Shown: positions 44,892-54,476, numbered from the stretch's first letter. The stretch: 64,000 nucleotides of DNA from an uncultured Bacteroidota bacterium (GCA_903893815.1 CAITNS010000016.1:62001-126000); one strand, 5' to 3'. Notes: generated from the sequence alone by a model not told the origin. Numbers and translations are program-made.

Positions 44892-46083
44892 TAACTATTG
44901 GTTTATACCCAAATACTTTTAATAATATCCAAGTCACAATAAAACCTACTACGCCTGCAGCTATTGATAATACAGTAGCACCGATATAATAAACATATAA
45001 ATTTTTAAGCGTTTCAACAGAAAGTAATTTAGTGAAATCTAAATTTACTTGCTTACCTAACACAAATTCGCCAGTTTTTACGCTCGCATACAAAACAAAA
45101 GGAATTAAAGGTGGCACAGAAATTTGTGCTGACAATCCAACAATAATTTTATTTAATTTAAAAAATACAGCTGTGAAAATAGCTAATGCAAATTGAAAAC
45201 CCCAAATAGGTACAATACCAAAAAACAACCCAACACCAACCGATAAAGCTTTTTTATTAGTGCTTTCGTGAGCAGCAACTACCTCTGCTTTCCAAACTTT
45301 TTTTAAATTTTTGAAGTTAATGCTTCTAATTAACATTACTGGGCGCCAAAACAAGGCCGCAAGTATTACTAAATAGGTATTTAAAAAACTAATTCTTGTA
45401 CTATCTCTACTTGGAATAAAATGCGACACACGTTCTCCCTCTGGAGCGTAATACACACTTACAGGTACCGACACAACAGGAATTCCTCTCCAAGCGGCTT
45501 TTACAATCACTTCAATCTCTAATTCAAACTTAGTGGTGAACAACCATATTTTTTTTAAGCGTTGAACAGGATATAATCTGTACCCACTTTGTGTGTCAGG
45601 CATAGTAATACCTGTCTCAGCCCAAAACCAAAAATTACTGAACTTGTTTCCGAACGTACTTTTGTTTGGCACATTTTCAACCGTCATGTTTCTTGCGCCA
45701 ATAATTAAACTACCAGGCTCTTTTTCGATTTTATCCAAAAATAAAATAAAATCTTTTGGATAATGTTGTCCATCACTATCAATACTAATCACATAATCAA
45801 AACCTAAATCAACCGCTTTTTTAAAACCATTTCTAAGACCTACTCCTTTTCCTTGATTAACAGGATGCGTTACCACTTTTAACTGAGGATATTTTGCTAA
45901 TATCTCGGAAGTATTATCCGTACAACCATCATTCACAATAATTACTTCATCACAATACTCTAGGGTAGATTGAATAACGCCTTCGATTGTTTTCGCATTA
46001 TTATACGTAGGTACAAGTACGCAGCATTTAAGCTGTTTAAATTTTTGTTTTACTTGCAATTTGTGCTCCTGATATTCGGTCAT
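44875..46083 (-). CDS. GT2 glycosyltransferase fused to DUF2062
   Basis: A 402-residue protein with two parts. The N-terminal 240 residues are a GT2 (dolichyl-phosphate-mannose synthase-like) domain with VLVPTYNNAKTIEGVI, VNDGCTDNT, ISIDSDGQHYP and DTQSGYRLYP. The C-terminal ~130 residues have three or more membrane helices with the DUF2062 look (GVGLFFGIVPIWGFQFALAI, SVPPLIPFVLYAS). The fusion suggests a membrane-bound enzyme that charges polyprenyl phosphate with a sugar for envelope use. It is outside the polysaccharide locus and overlaps rluE by 17 bases. Confidence 0.88.
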   Translation of the reverse strand: MTEYQEHKLQVKQKFKQLKCCVLVPTYNNAKTIEGVIQSTLEYCDEVIIVNDGCTDNTSEILAKYPQLKVVTHPVNQGKGVGLRNGFKKAVDLGFDYVISIDSDGQHYPKDFILFLDKIEKEPGSLIIGARNMTVENVPNKSTFGNKFSNFWFWAETGITMPDTQSGYRLYPVQRLKKIWLFTTKFELEIEVIVKAAWRGIPVVSVPVSVYYAPEGERVSHFIPSRDSTRISFLNTYLVILAALFWRPVMLIRSINFKNLKKVWKAEVVAAHESTNKKALSVGVGLFFGIVPIWGFQFALAIFTAVFFKLNKIIVGLSAQISVPPLIPFVLYASVKTGEFVLGKQVNLDFTKLLSVETLKNLYVYYIGATVLSIAAGVVGFIVTWILLKVFGYKPIVNEPKS

Positions 46084-46147
46084 AACTAGACGGTAAAAAT
46101 AAAAAAATATAGTTGCAAAAATCGTATTTCATTTTCTATTTATTCCC

Positions 46148-46155
46148 TAAGTTTG
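46148..46155 (+). promoter_or_regulatory. Bacteroidota -7 box for the frameshifted secreted protein gene
   Basis: TAAGTTTG fits TAnnTTTG and ends six bases before the ATG at 46162. Its position supports that ATG as the true start, although the reading frame then breaks at the A-run. Confidence 0.55.
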
Positions 46156-46161
46156 TAGTGT

Positions 46162-47212
46162 ATGGCACGTATTATTAAATATTTCATTTTTATAGTCGTT
46201 TTATTAGCTAATACAACTGTATTGGCTCAAAAAAGTGAGCCGAAAAAAAAAGCTAACAAAAGCCGAAAAGAAAGAAAAGAAAAAACAGGAGAAGGAGAAA
46301 AATAAAATTCCTGAAAATATTGAAGTATTTCCCGGTAATTTTTTAATTCGTCCACGTTTTGTTTACCCCATTGTTTCAGTTAATGTAAGTAATCGCCTAT
46401 TTGGGAAAGGTGAAAAATTTTCATACATGCCTGCCATGCCCGGCGTAGTAGGATTGTCGCTAAAAATAAAAAAAGTATATATATCAGCCGCTTTACAATT
46501 GCCAGCAAGCGAAGCTCTAAAGAAAAAATACGGAGTCACAAAATTCAGAAATATCAATATTAATATTCAAGGTAGAATATTGAATTGGGGCTTGTTTTAT
46601 AGAGACTATAAAGGTTTCTATTTGTCAAACTATAAACAATATTATCCAAATTGGAATCAAGACTCTCTGGGTTACCCAAAATCACCGGGATTGCGCATTA
46701 TTGAAGGAGGTATAAATTTAGGATTTAACTTTAACAAAAACTTTTCGATGAACGCTGCTTTTGCTCAAGGTGAAAGACAAAAGAAAAGCGCAGGTTCCTT
46801 TTTAATGGGATTAAGTGAAAGGTATCAACGTATTGAGGCCGACACTAGTTTTGTGCCTCCTACACAGGGGTCTTTGTATCCAAATTTAGATAAATTGGTA
46901 TATGGTAATTTTATTAGCACCATCGTTTATTTGGGCTTTGGCTATCAGTTTGTAATTAAAAAAGTACATTTTACTCCGGTATTATTAGCTGGTTCTGGTT
47001 TTCAATTTCAGAGTTATGTACAAACCGATAAAAAACGTTTTTGGATTAATGTGCCAACCTATGCTACTGCCAAAGCACAATTAGGCTATAATGGAGATCA
47101 TTTTTTTGCAAATCTTATTTATGCCACTGAGTTTAATACCATTCCAATTAAAGAATCAAGAATTAGATTGTTTAGTAATTGGTTGGAGTTTGGAATGGGA
47201 TTAAGGTTTTAG
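46162..47212 (+). pseudogene. Secreted, probably outer-membrane protein with a frameshift in an A9 run
   Basis: From the ATG at 46162 the frame encodes a clean signal peptide (IIKYFIFIVVLLANTTVLAQ) and then stops after a Lys/Glu-rich stretch. The long ORF in the track (325 residues from a GTG at 46235) is in another frame and lacks any export signal, yet continues the same protein: a KKKLTKAEKKEKKKQ linker and a beta-rich body ending WLEFGMGLRF, with a C-terminal Phe as in beta-barrels. Removing one A from the run of nine at 46243-46251 restores one continuous protein of about 349 residues. This is a sequencing error, a true mutation, or a slippage switch. I cannot name the family. Confidence 0.7.
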
Positions 47213-47232
47213 CTTCGGCTACGCTCAGCTAA
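47209..47232. repeat. Dispersed hairpin repeat with GAGCGTAGCCGAA core, copy 2
   Basis: TTAGCT and AGCTAA enclose TCGGCTACGCTC. Its reverse complement aligns with the repeat at 6461-6486. The stop codon TAG of the preceding gene is formed by the first bases of the repeat. Confidence 0.6.
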
Positions 47233-47267
47233 CACACGCAGCTAAATTTACCTAATCCTATAAACAA

Positions 47268-47294
47268 AAAAGGCTACATATAATGTAGCCTTTT
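47268..47294. terminator. Bidirectional terminator between convergent genes
   Basis: AAAAGGCTACAT and ATGTAGCCTTTT form a perfect 12-bp stem with a 3-base loop. A- and T-runs at the ends let it serve the gene at 46162 (plus) and the gene at 47313 (minus). Confidence 0.88.
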
Positions 47295-47312
47295 AAATTT
47301 CTGAAATCTTAT

Positions 47313-48101
47313 TTATTTCTTCTTATCAAACTCTGCTACTTGATTATCGTAGCATAAGTAGTATTTACCTTTTGAAAGGTTTTTAATATCTGTTTCTTTA
47401 CCAAATCCTTTTTTAACTAAAGATCCAAAAGCATCATACACTTCAAAAGAAGTTTCAATAGTAAATTGAATAGCTTTATTATCCTTAGTAATCATAAAAT
47501 AAGCTTTATCAATTGTAGAGTTAACAATAACAGCTGAAGATACTTTAGGCGCAGTTGCTAAACCAACTTGTTTTACTCTAAATTTATTTTCGCCGCTATG
47601 AGTCGCCACTTGAAAAGAATAATCATGGGTATCAGGATTACCTAATCCTTGAACTTCGCCAACATATACCCATTTGTTCCATTTAAATTGTTCAACAATA
47701 TAAGGTAAAGGTCCACTTTCGTTTTTAGTAGTCCATTTTAAGATGCCAGAATTATTTATATTCATACTCACTACCTCAAAAGTGGGACGAGGTTTTAAAA
47801 CTTCCGGATTTAATACAACTGGAACGCAATCGCTTTTGTGACTGATTTCAATGATTACTTTTTGTCCTGGTTTTATATTCATGGCAGTTAAATCTATTTC
47901 AAAAGCTGAAGAGTTAACTTCATCTGTTGTGATTTTACCATTTACTTTAATTTCAGTTGCACAAAAACCAACGCCATTTGAACCAAATGAATTTTGAATA
48001 TAAATATTCTTATTTTGAAATTTCCCTTCTACTACTAGAATTCCTGCACTTAAATTAAATGCGGCTAAAACAAAAGAAAAAATTAAAAATAGACTTTTCA
48101 T
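47313..48101 (-). CDS. Secreted protein of unknown function
   Basis: A 262-residue exported protein with a signal peptide (FLIFSFVLAAFNLSAG). The body is beta-rich, with two Ig-like segments: FQNKNIYIQNSFGSNGVGFCATEIKVNG and an FN3-like stretch ILKWTTKNESGPLPYIVEQF. The last 50 residues (FEVYDAFGSLVKKGFGKETDI...GKYYLCYDNQVAEFDKKK) resemble a T9SS type A sorting domain but lack the leading YPNP motif, so T9SS export is uncertain. It is a single-gene unit ending at a bidirectional terminator. Confidence 0.72.
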   Translation of the reverse strand: MKSLFLIFSFVLAAFNLSAGILVVEGKFQNKNIYIQNSFGSNGVGFCATEIKVNGKITTDEVNSSAFEIDLTAMNIKPGQKVIIEISHKSDCVPVVLNPEVLKPRPTFEVVSMNINNSGILKWTTKNESGPLPYIVEQFKWNKWVYVGEVQGLGNPDTHDYSFQVATHSGENKFRVKQVGLATAPKVSSAVIVNSTIDKAYFMITKDNKAIQFTIETSFEVYDAFGSLVKKGFGKETDIKNLSKGKYYLCYDNQVAEFDKKK

Positions 48102-48161
48102 TAATTATTAAATTAAGGTTGTAATTATACAACGTAAAAATAGAAAAAAAAGCACTAAAAA

Positions 48162-48353
48162 TTACAGGCGATGGCGCATTTTAACATATAAAGACAAGCA
48201 TAAAAGCAAGAAAAAGGTAATCCAAAGAATTTTTGAGGCTCCTCTAAAGTGTATCTTATTCGTGAAACTGTCTTTTCTGTATGCCCATAGCATTCCAACT
48301 ATAAAAACTAGTAAAAAAAGGGAGGTAAAAATGATTTGACCAGTTGTGAACAT
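48162..48353 (-). CDS. Small two-helix membrane protein
   Basis: A 63-residue protein with two membrane helices, IIFTSLFLLVFIVGMLWAY and ILWITFFLLLCLSLYV, and a short basic loop with RKDSFTNKIHFRGASK. The ATG at 48353 (MFTTGQ) is preferred, since the track's upstream start adds eight residues without helix character. Proteins of this look are frequent in Bacteroidota; no function is known to me. It is divergent from the WG-repeat gene. Confidence 0.65.
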   Translation of the reverse strand: MFTTGQIIFTSLFLLVFIVGMLWAYRKDSFTNKIHFRGASKILWITFFLLLCLSLYVKMRHRL

Positions 48354-48399
48354 CTTTTCGATATATTTTGGATGCAATTTATAATTTTACAGGCAATTG

Positions 48400-50490
48400 A
48401 TGAAAAAATTAACAATCATTTTATTAGTAAGTTTTGCAACGCAAGCTTTTGGAAGTAAAATTTCGGATGCTTACGAGGCACTTTCTATTTTTGATTATTT
48501 TAAAGCAAAACAATTATTTTATAAATCCCTGCCAAAATATCCCTGCGAATCGGCTTTTGGTTTAGCTAACATATATTTTAGAACTGACAATCCTTTTTCA
48601 AATATTGATAGTGCTGCTAAATATATTGCCATTAGTCAAGGTCGGTTTAAAGATACCATCACCTACTCTTTATATCACATTAGCCAAGAAACGATTGGCT
48701 CGCTAGCCATTGTTATTGGAAATAAAGGTTACGAGAAATATAGCAGCCATAATTCTGTTGAGAGTTATAATTATTTTTTATCTCATTTCTATTTTTCGGA
48801 TAGTACTTTGTTACCACAAACGTATTTTAAAAGAGATGGTATGCAACTAAACAAGGCAATAGCTTTACAATCGAGCGAGCAAGTGACTCAATTTTTATTA
48901 CAATATCCTCAAAGTAGTTTATACACAAAAGCCAAGAAATTATTTTACGACTATCAATACAACGAACAAACCCCCGATAAAACGATTCATCAGTATCAGC
49001 TATTTATTAAACAATATCAAAACAATCCCAATGTTGCTTTTGCAGAAAATAATTTATTTAATTTAATTCAGCCACTACATTCAAACGACAGTATCTATAA
49101 CTTCATAAAAAAATACAGTACTTCTGTAACAGCAGAAGCCGCATGGAAATTATTGTATAGTACATCTGTAAAATCATATAGCAAAGAAGAGTTAACCAAT
49201 TTTTTAATAAAATATCCCGATTATCCTTTTAATGAAAGCATCATAAAAGAAATATCTTTAGCGCAAAACATAATATTACCTCTAAAAAATTCAGAAGACA
49301 AATATGGTTTTATTGACACTATAGGTAATTGGGTCATTGCACCTCAATTTGATGACGCCTTTGCATTTAGCGAAGGATTTGCCTCGGTATGCAAAAACGA
49401 TAGCTGCTTTTACATTAACAAAGAAGGTCAGAAAGTTTCTAATCATTATTTTGAAGAAACAGAAAGTTATAAAAACGGTGTAGCTATTGTAAAAAAAGAT
49501 AACCAATACTATTTAATTAATCGTTCGGGGCAATATATTTCTAAAGGATATCAAGATATTAATGAATCCTCAGACAACTTATTTGTGTGTAAATCAAACA
49601 ACATTTATGGTGCTATAAATATAAAAGGAGAAGTTGCCATTCCTTTTACTTATGCTAAACTTGGGAATTTTAAAAACAATTTTGCCTATTATCTTTCTAA
49701 TAAATACGGCTTAGTTGATATTTATAATAATGCTTTGCAAGCTCAATGGGATTGGATTTCGGATGTTGATACCAATTCGATTGTAGTAGTGAAACAAAAA
49801 AATCAATTTGGTTTAATGAACATTTATGAGCAAATTATTTTGCCAGTAGAATATGATTACATCGCTCCAAATCAAAATGAAATATATTTAGTGGTGAAAA
49901 ATAATTTATATGGTTTTTATAATTCAAAAGAAAATTGTTTTGTCACTTCCATTGCTTACGATTACAATCCTGCATTTCCAACAAGCTATTACACAAACGG
50001 AAAATATTTTAGACTAATTCAAGACGATGAAGTTGCTTTAATTGATGCTAATGGCAGATACAGCATTAACTTTGGAACCTATACCAATTTATTTTTCGCC
50101 AAATGCGATATTATACGCATACAAAAAAACAATAAATATGGTTATGTAGATAGGAAACTAAAAGCAGTGACTCCTGTTGAATTTGAAGAAGCTCAAGATT
50201 TTAAAAACGACGTTGCTATTGTCTCTAAAAAAGGAACAAGTCAATTAATTAACATCCAAGGTAAATCCATTTTTACTATTAAAGACGGTCGCGTAGCGGA
50301 CGATTTAAATGGTTTACTATACCGAACATCTTTTAATGAATTAATAGGGCTTATTAATGGCAAAGGTGAAGTATTATTAAATATAGAGTATAATATTATC
50401 GAGCCTATTACTTCTTATTTATTTTATTGCAAAAAAGTGGATGGTATTTTCTTGTATAATTCTAATACAAAGATTTTGAAAAAATTATAA
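48400..50490 (+). CDS. Secreted WG-repeat protein
   Basis: A 696-residue exported protein. After the signal peptide (KLTIILLVSFATQAFGS) comes a helical TPR-like region to about residue 290, then at least six WG (KWG/beta) repeats, for example KYGFIDTIGNWVIAPQFDDA, NNIYGAINIKGEVAIPFTYA and NKYGYVDRKLKAVTPVEFEE. WG repeats form beta structures thought to bind proteins or glycans; the ligand is unknown. The ATG at 48400 is chosen over the TTG one codon earlier. It is divergent from the small membrane protein gene. Confidence 0.85.
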   Translation: MKKLTIILLVSFATQAFGSKISDAYEALSIFDYFKAKQLFYKSLPKYPCESAFGLANIYFRTDNPFSNIDSAAKYIAISQGRFKDTITYSLYHISQETIGSLAIVIGNKGYEKYSSHNSVESYNYFLSHFYFSDSTLLPQTYFKRDGMQLNKAIALQSSEQVTQFLLQYPQSSLYTKAKKLFYDYQYNEQTPDKTIHQYQLFIKQYQNNPNVAFAENNLFNLIQPLHSNDSIYNFIKKYSTSVTAEAAWKLLYSTSVKSYSKEELTNFLIKYPDYPFNESIIKEISLAQNIILPLKNSEDKYGFIDTIGNWVIAPQFDDAFAFSEGFASVCKNDSCFYINKEGQKVSNHYFEETESYKNGVAIVKKDNQYYLINRSGQYISKGYQDINESSDNLFVCKSNNIYGAINIKGEVAIPFTYAKLGNFKNNFAYYLSNKYGLVDIYNNALQAQWDWISDVDTNSIVVVKQKNQFGLMNIYEQIILPVEYDYIAPNQNEIYLVVKNNLYGFYNSKENCFVTSIAYDYNPAFPTSYYTNGKYFRLIQDDEVALIDANGRYSINFGTYTNLFFAKCDIIRIQKNNKYGYVDRKLKAVTPVEFEEAQDFKNDVAIVSKKGTSQLINIQGKSIFTIKDGRVADDLNGLLYRTSFNELIGLINGKGEVLLNIEYNIIEPITSYLFYCKKVDGIFLYNSNTKILKKL

Positions 50491-50505
50491 CAAACCTGTT
50501 TTAGA

Positions 50506-50530
50506 GATGCTGAAACAAGTTGAGCATGAC
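50506..50530. repeat. Dispersed GATGCTGAAACAAGTTGAGCATGAC-type hairpin repeat
   Basis: GATGCTGAAACAAG followed by TTGAGCATGAC is an imperfect inverted repeat 15 bases after the WG-repeat gene. I recognise the pattern as one often seen between genes in Bacteroidota. Only one copy was found in the window. Confidence 0.45.
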
Positions 50531-50548
50531 GAGAGCCAAGTACTAAAA

Positions 50549-53500
50549 TTATTGACTTACAACGGGAAACACCAAGATAAAAGTCGTTCCTAAATTAATA
50601 TCAGTTTCAAAAGAAATAGTTCCATTAAAAGACACTACCGAATTTTTTACCATTGCTAAACCTAAGCCAGTACCTGTGGTTTTAGTAGTGAAATTAGGAA
50701 TGAATAAACGATGTGTTAATTCTTCTGCAATACCACAGCCATTATCTTTTACTTTAATCGTCACATAATTTTTATCACCAAATGCTGTGACTTCAATTTT
50801 TCCTTTTCTGTTTTCAGGAATAGATTGCTCTGCATTTTTTAATAAGTTTGTAAATATTCGCAAACACTGTTCTTTATCTGCCATAATTAATAAAGCATCA
50901 GGAGCATTTAATGAAATTTCACACTCAGTATTTTGCTGAAATAAATTGGTAACACTTTGCAATACATCACAAATATTTACCACTTCTAAATTAGTTGTTG
51001 GTAATTTAGCAAAGTTTGAAAACTCTGTTGCGATATGCGACAAAGTATCAATTTGTTCAATTAACATCTTTGATACTTTATTTACTCTATCGGTTATGTC
51101 GTCGGGGTTTGTTTCCACTACTCGCTGTAAATGCTGAATGTTAAGCTTCATTGGAGTTAATGGATTTTTTATTTCATGCGCTACTTGCTTCGCCATTTCA
51201 CGCCAAGCACTTTCTCTTTCTGATTGAGCTAATAGTTCCGAACTCTTTTCTAACTTAATTAACATATTATTGTACTCTACCACTAAGTTTCCAATTTCAT
51301 CTTTCGATTGCCATTGCAAGGCTTCGTTAAATTTACCAAACTGAATGTTTGAAATTTGCTGTTTAATAATTCTTAATGGTTTCGTTAATAAGTTAGATAC
51401 TAATAAAGCGATAAGTGTAGTAATAGCAAACAGAATAGTGTATATGTTAATGAGTGTTGTTAAATAAGCTGTTAATTCTTTTTCTAAATCTTTTTGTCGC
51501 GCAAAATATGGTAAGTTGATATAGCCTAACAATTTGTCGTTTTTACTATAAAAAGGAATATAAGCCGATAAATAATTAAGAGACCCAATGTTTTCTTTTT
51601 GAGTGTAATTTGCTAAAATACCTCGTGTAAGATTCATATAAGCTGATGGATTCATGAACTTAGAAACTAATCCTTGCTCGTAAATAGCAGGCTGAGAAGT
51701 TGCATACAACATGCCTTTTTTACTAAATAAAGAAATATCACTACCAAATAACTGAGCCAACCGCTTTAAACGAAACGTTGTATTGTCTCTATAATTAGGT
51801 TCTAAAGCATTCTGCTGCCCAACCGTTTGCTGCAACTCTTTTAATACCGATTGTGATTTTAAAACTAAGTCCTTTTCGTTTTTCAACTCAAACTGAGAAG
51901 TTACAACCCACACTGTTCCAATAACCACTGCCGCTAAAGAAAGTACCACAATAGATACCAAGATAAACTGAATTCGGTTATTTAAGGAACTAAATCGTTC
52001 GCTACGCTTGATGACAATTGAGTTAAACCAAACAACCAGTAATACTAACAGTGCAAAGAAAATAAATAAATAAGAGTTAGACGTAAATCGGCCCCATGCT
52101 CCAAAAGCTTTATCGGTAATTACAATCGACACATTATTTTTGATACGATATATAAAGTGTTCATACGAATCGCTTGAAGCTGGGTTAAACATATTGTTTT
52201 TAACAAACAAAGGGTATTGATATTCGCCAAAAGTATTGAGCAACTTATTAGATTCATAAACGGCATACGATATTTGTTTAGATTCTAACTTATTTTCTAA
52301 AGATTTATCTAATAACAAATCCGGGAAAGCACCTAAGTTTACTGCTAGTTTAGGCTCTAATTGGATAAACAAGCGAAATGTTTTATCTGGATTTTTATTA
52401 ACGTCTTCAATATCAATTTTAGCAATGTATCGAATCGATTTTTTATCTTTATCAATAAAATACAAATCATCACAAATAGTTTGCGAGCCTCCTTTTTCAA
52501 TTTGATCTTTAAAATAATCTTCATTTAAATACATCGCATTTAAATGAATAAAAATTGGCGTGCAATCATTTTTAAACAGAGACATCACAATTTCATACCG
52601 CTCAAAATAACCGCTAAAATTTCGCTGCCTTATATTTTGTTCAATTTGTTCATTACTTAATTGTAATTGCGATAATAAATTTTTTAATTGTGCATCCGAT
52701 TTAATGGCACTGCTAATTTTGTTAAATTCATTTTCAGCAATCACATCTTGCCTATCTGTTAAGCCTAATGAAATAGCTTCGTAGGTTTGTTTTTTATTTA
52801 ACTGCTCATATTTACTAAATAAAGTAGATACAATAAATGTAGACATCAATAAAATCAAACCAATATTTATAAAATTGTATGTAGCCTTAAACCGTCTTAA
52901 AAAATAAGAGATTAGCACTAACAATAATGGCCACAAATAATCGAACACATGAAACTGATTTGATTTACTTAACACAAAGACGGTAGCGATGCATATTATT
53001 GAAAAAGAAAATAAGATTCCAACAAAATTTTTGTAATCAATGTACATAGAAATAAATTTATCTAAACACAAGTAAAAAGCAAAAATTAAAAAGCCAACGG
53101 ATAAAATTCCAATTAAACTATAAGCACTAAAATTAAATAACTCATTAATGTTATACGATATAGTAGAGTTATTTACCAAACTAAAAATCAATAATCGAAT
53201 TTGCAAAGAAGACAAAATGATAACAAAAACAAATAATACATCTACCGATAATTGCAAAAAACTATTTTTAATGGAGATGCCTTTTGGTATTTTATAAATT
53301 AAGGTTGATATTAAAAAAATCAAAGCGCTATTAATTAATACATCACCCAAATACGAGAAATAAAATGAAGATGCATTGGCAAAAATTTTAGCGTCATACA
53401 AGCCTCCGTCATAAAAATCAGCAGGAATTTTAAAATAAATCATCAAGGAGCGAATTGCCAAGCAGGCCGAACTAAAAGCAATCACAAATAAAATTTCATT

Positions 53501-54214
53501 TTGAATTTTAGCTTTCAAAAACAAAAATAAAGACCATAAAAACAAAATGCAGGCAATGATATAAATAAAACAAGCGTAAGTATTTGAACTTTTACTTTTA
53601 AATAAGCCATCTTCTCTATAAACTTCAAATAAGGGCGGGCCAAACTTTGACTTAACAGCATGATCCAAATAATTAATAGGCGTAATTAATTTAGTATTTT
53701 CGGGTAACTGAAGCCATTTACTGAAATTATTATTCAAGTATCTATTTTCAAAATCATACTCCGGTTTAATAGAAATGAGCGCAACTAAGGTGTAATTTAA
53801 TTTCTGGTCGGTTTCCTGTTTAATGTATTCGTACCAACCATTGCGCATTTTTATGAGTTGCAAATCTGTTTCGTTGGTATAAGCAAATAAATCTACGGCA
53901 GGTTGGTTATCCGACCAATAACACAAGCTATCATTACTATATACATAAACAGCAATGCCTTCATTTTTATATAAATCTGAAATGATGCCATTGTATTTTA
54001 CAAACAAATCACTTGGTTTGGTATCTTTTAAAGCATTAGATAGCAGATCTAAATGAGATTTGGCAATAACTTCCTTGGCATGAAGTCGCTTTTCGGCAAC
54101 AGCCACTAGCTCCTTAGTTGTGTAATTATTGCTTTGAGATAAAAAATAGGAAAAAACGGCGCATAATAGGCCACAAGAAAAAATAACATATAATTTAAAA
54201 GGGAGCTTTTTCAT
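50549..54214 (-). CDS. Very large NtrY-like sensor histidine kinase
   Basis: A 1221-residue inner-membrane kinase. It has about ten predicted membrane helices: one near the N-terminus, a bundle at about residues 215-470 after a first extracytoplasmic domain, and two more around a second such domain. A HAMP-like segment (LTKPLRIIKQQISNIQF) follows, then the HisKA domain with the phospho-accepting His in QVAHEIKNPLTPMKLNIQHL. The HATPase domain has the N-box NLLKNAEQS, DNGCGI and TTGTGLGLAM. NPLTPMKLNIQ is typical of NtrY-type kinases. No response regulator gene adjoins it, so it is an orphan kinase whose signal is unknown. Confidence 0.9.
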   Translation of the reverse strand: MKKLPFKLYVIFSCGLLCAVFSYFLSQSNNYTTKELVAVAEKRLHAKEVIAKSHLDLLSNALKDTKPSDLFVKYNGIISDLYKNEGIAVYVYSNDSLCYWSDNQPAVDLFAYTNETDLQLIKMRNGWYEYIKQETDQKLNYTLVALISIKPEYDFENRYLNNNFSKWLQLPENTKLITPINYLDHAVKSKFGPPLFEVYREDGLFKSKSSNTYACFIYIIACILFLWSLFLFLKAKIQNEILFVIAFSSACLAIRSLMIYFKIPADFYDGGLYDAKIFANASSFYFSYLGDVLINSALIFLISTLIYKIPKGISIKNSFLQLSVDVLFVFVIILSSLQIRLLIFSLVNNSTISYNINELFNFSAYSLIGILSVGFLIFAFYLCLDKFISMYIDYKNFVGILFSFSIICIATVFVLSKSNQFHVFDYLWPLLLVLISYFLRRFKATYNFINIGLILLMSTFIVSTLFSKYEQLNKKQTYEAISLGLTDRQDVIAENEFNKISSAIKSDAQLKNLLSQLQLSNEQIEQNIRQRNFSGYFERYEIVMSLFKNDCTPIFIHLNAMYLNEDYFKDQIEKGGSQTICDDLYFIDKDKKSIRYIAKIDIEDVNKNPDKTFRLFIQLEPKLAVNLGAFPDLLLDKSLENKLESKQISYAVYESNKLLNTFGEYQYPLFVKNNMFNPASSDSYEHFIYRIKNNVSIVITDKAFGAWGRFTSNSYLFIFFALLVLLVVWFNSIVIKRSERFSSLNNRIQFILVSIVVLSLAAVVIGTVWVVTSQFELKNEKDLVLKSQSVLKELQQTVGQQNALEPNYRDNTTFRLKRLAQLFGSDISLFSKKGMLYATSQPAIYEQGLVSKFMNPSAYMNLTRGILANYTQKENIGSLNYLSAYIPFYSKNDKLLGYINLPYFARQKDLEKELTAYLTTLINIYTILFAITTLIALLVSNLLTKPLRIIKQQISNIQFGKFNEALQWQSKDEIGNLVVEYNNMLIKLEKSSELLAQSERESAWREMAKQVAHEIKNPLTPMKLNIQHLQRVVETNPDDITDRVNKVSKMLIEQIDTLSHIATEFSNFAKLPTTNLEVVNICDVLQSVTNLFQQNTECEISLNAPDALLIMADKEQCLRIFTNLLKNAEQSIPENRKGKIEVTAFGDKNYVTIKVKDNGCGIAEELTHRLFIPNFTTKTTGTGLGLAMVKNSVVSFNGTISFETDINLGTTFILVFPVVSQ

Positions 54215-54238
54215 TTATATCAATACGTCCTATTTTAT

Positions 54239-54366
54239 TTACTGTAAATTGCGTCAGTTCGAGTAAGCGCTGCCTCTTTGCGCTATATCGAGAACTTTAC
54301 TGTTTACTTCTCGATACACATTTGCAAAAGACAGGCAAATGCACTCGAAGTGACATTTTACAGTAA
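54239..54366. repeat. 128-bp element with inverted-repeat ends and inner hairpins (MITE-like)
   Basis: The left end TTACTGTAAATTGCGTCAG and following TTCGAGT match the complement of the right end, ACTCGAAGTGACATTTTACAGTAA, over about 26 bases with few changes. Inside are three more inverted pairs: AGCGC/GCGCT, TCGAGAA/TTCTCGA and ATTTGC/GCAAAT. There is no ORF. It fills most of the gap between the divergent kinase and TMTC-like genes. It could be a non-autonomous mobile element or a structured repeat. Confidence 0.65.
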
Positions 54367-54447
54367 TTAAACACATTTATCTTAGGGCAATTTACTGTTT
54401 TTTAACTAATTTTTTGACTGTAAAAATCATTTTTTTGAAGTTTTAAG

Positions 54448-54455
54448 TATATTTG
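54448..54455 (+). promoter_or_regulatory. Bacteroidota -7 box for the TMTC-like gene
   Basis: TATATTTG fits TAnnTTTG. The track's TTG start at 54453 overlaps it, so the ATG at 54477 is the better start, leaving a leader of about 15 bases. Confidence 0.6.
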
Positions 54456-54476
54456 TATGATAACACCTTATTTTTT

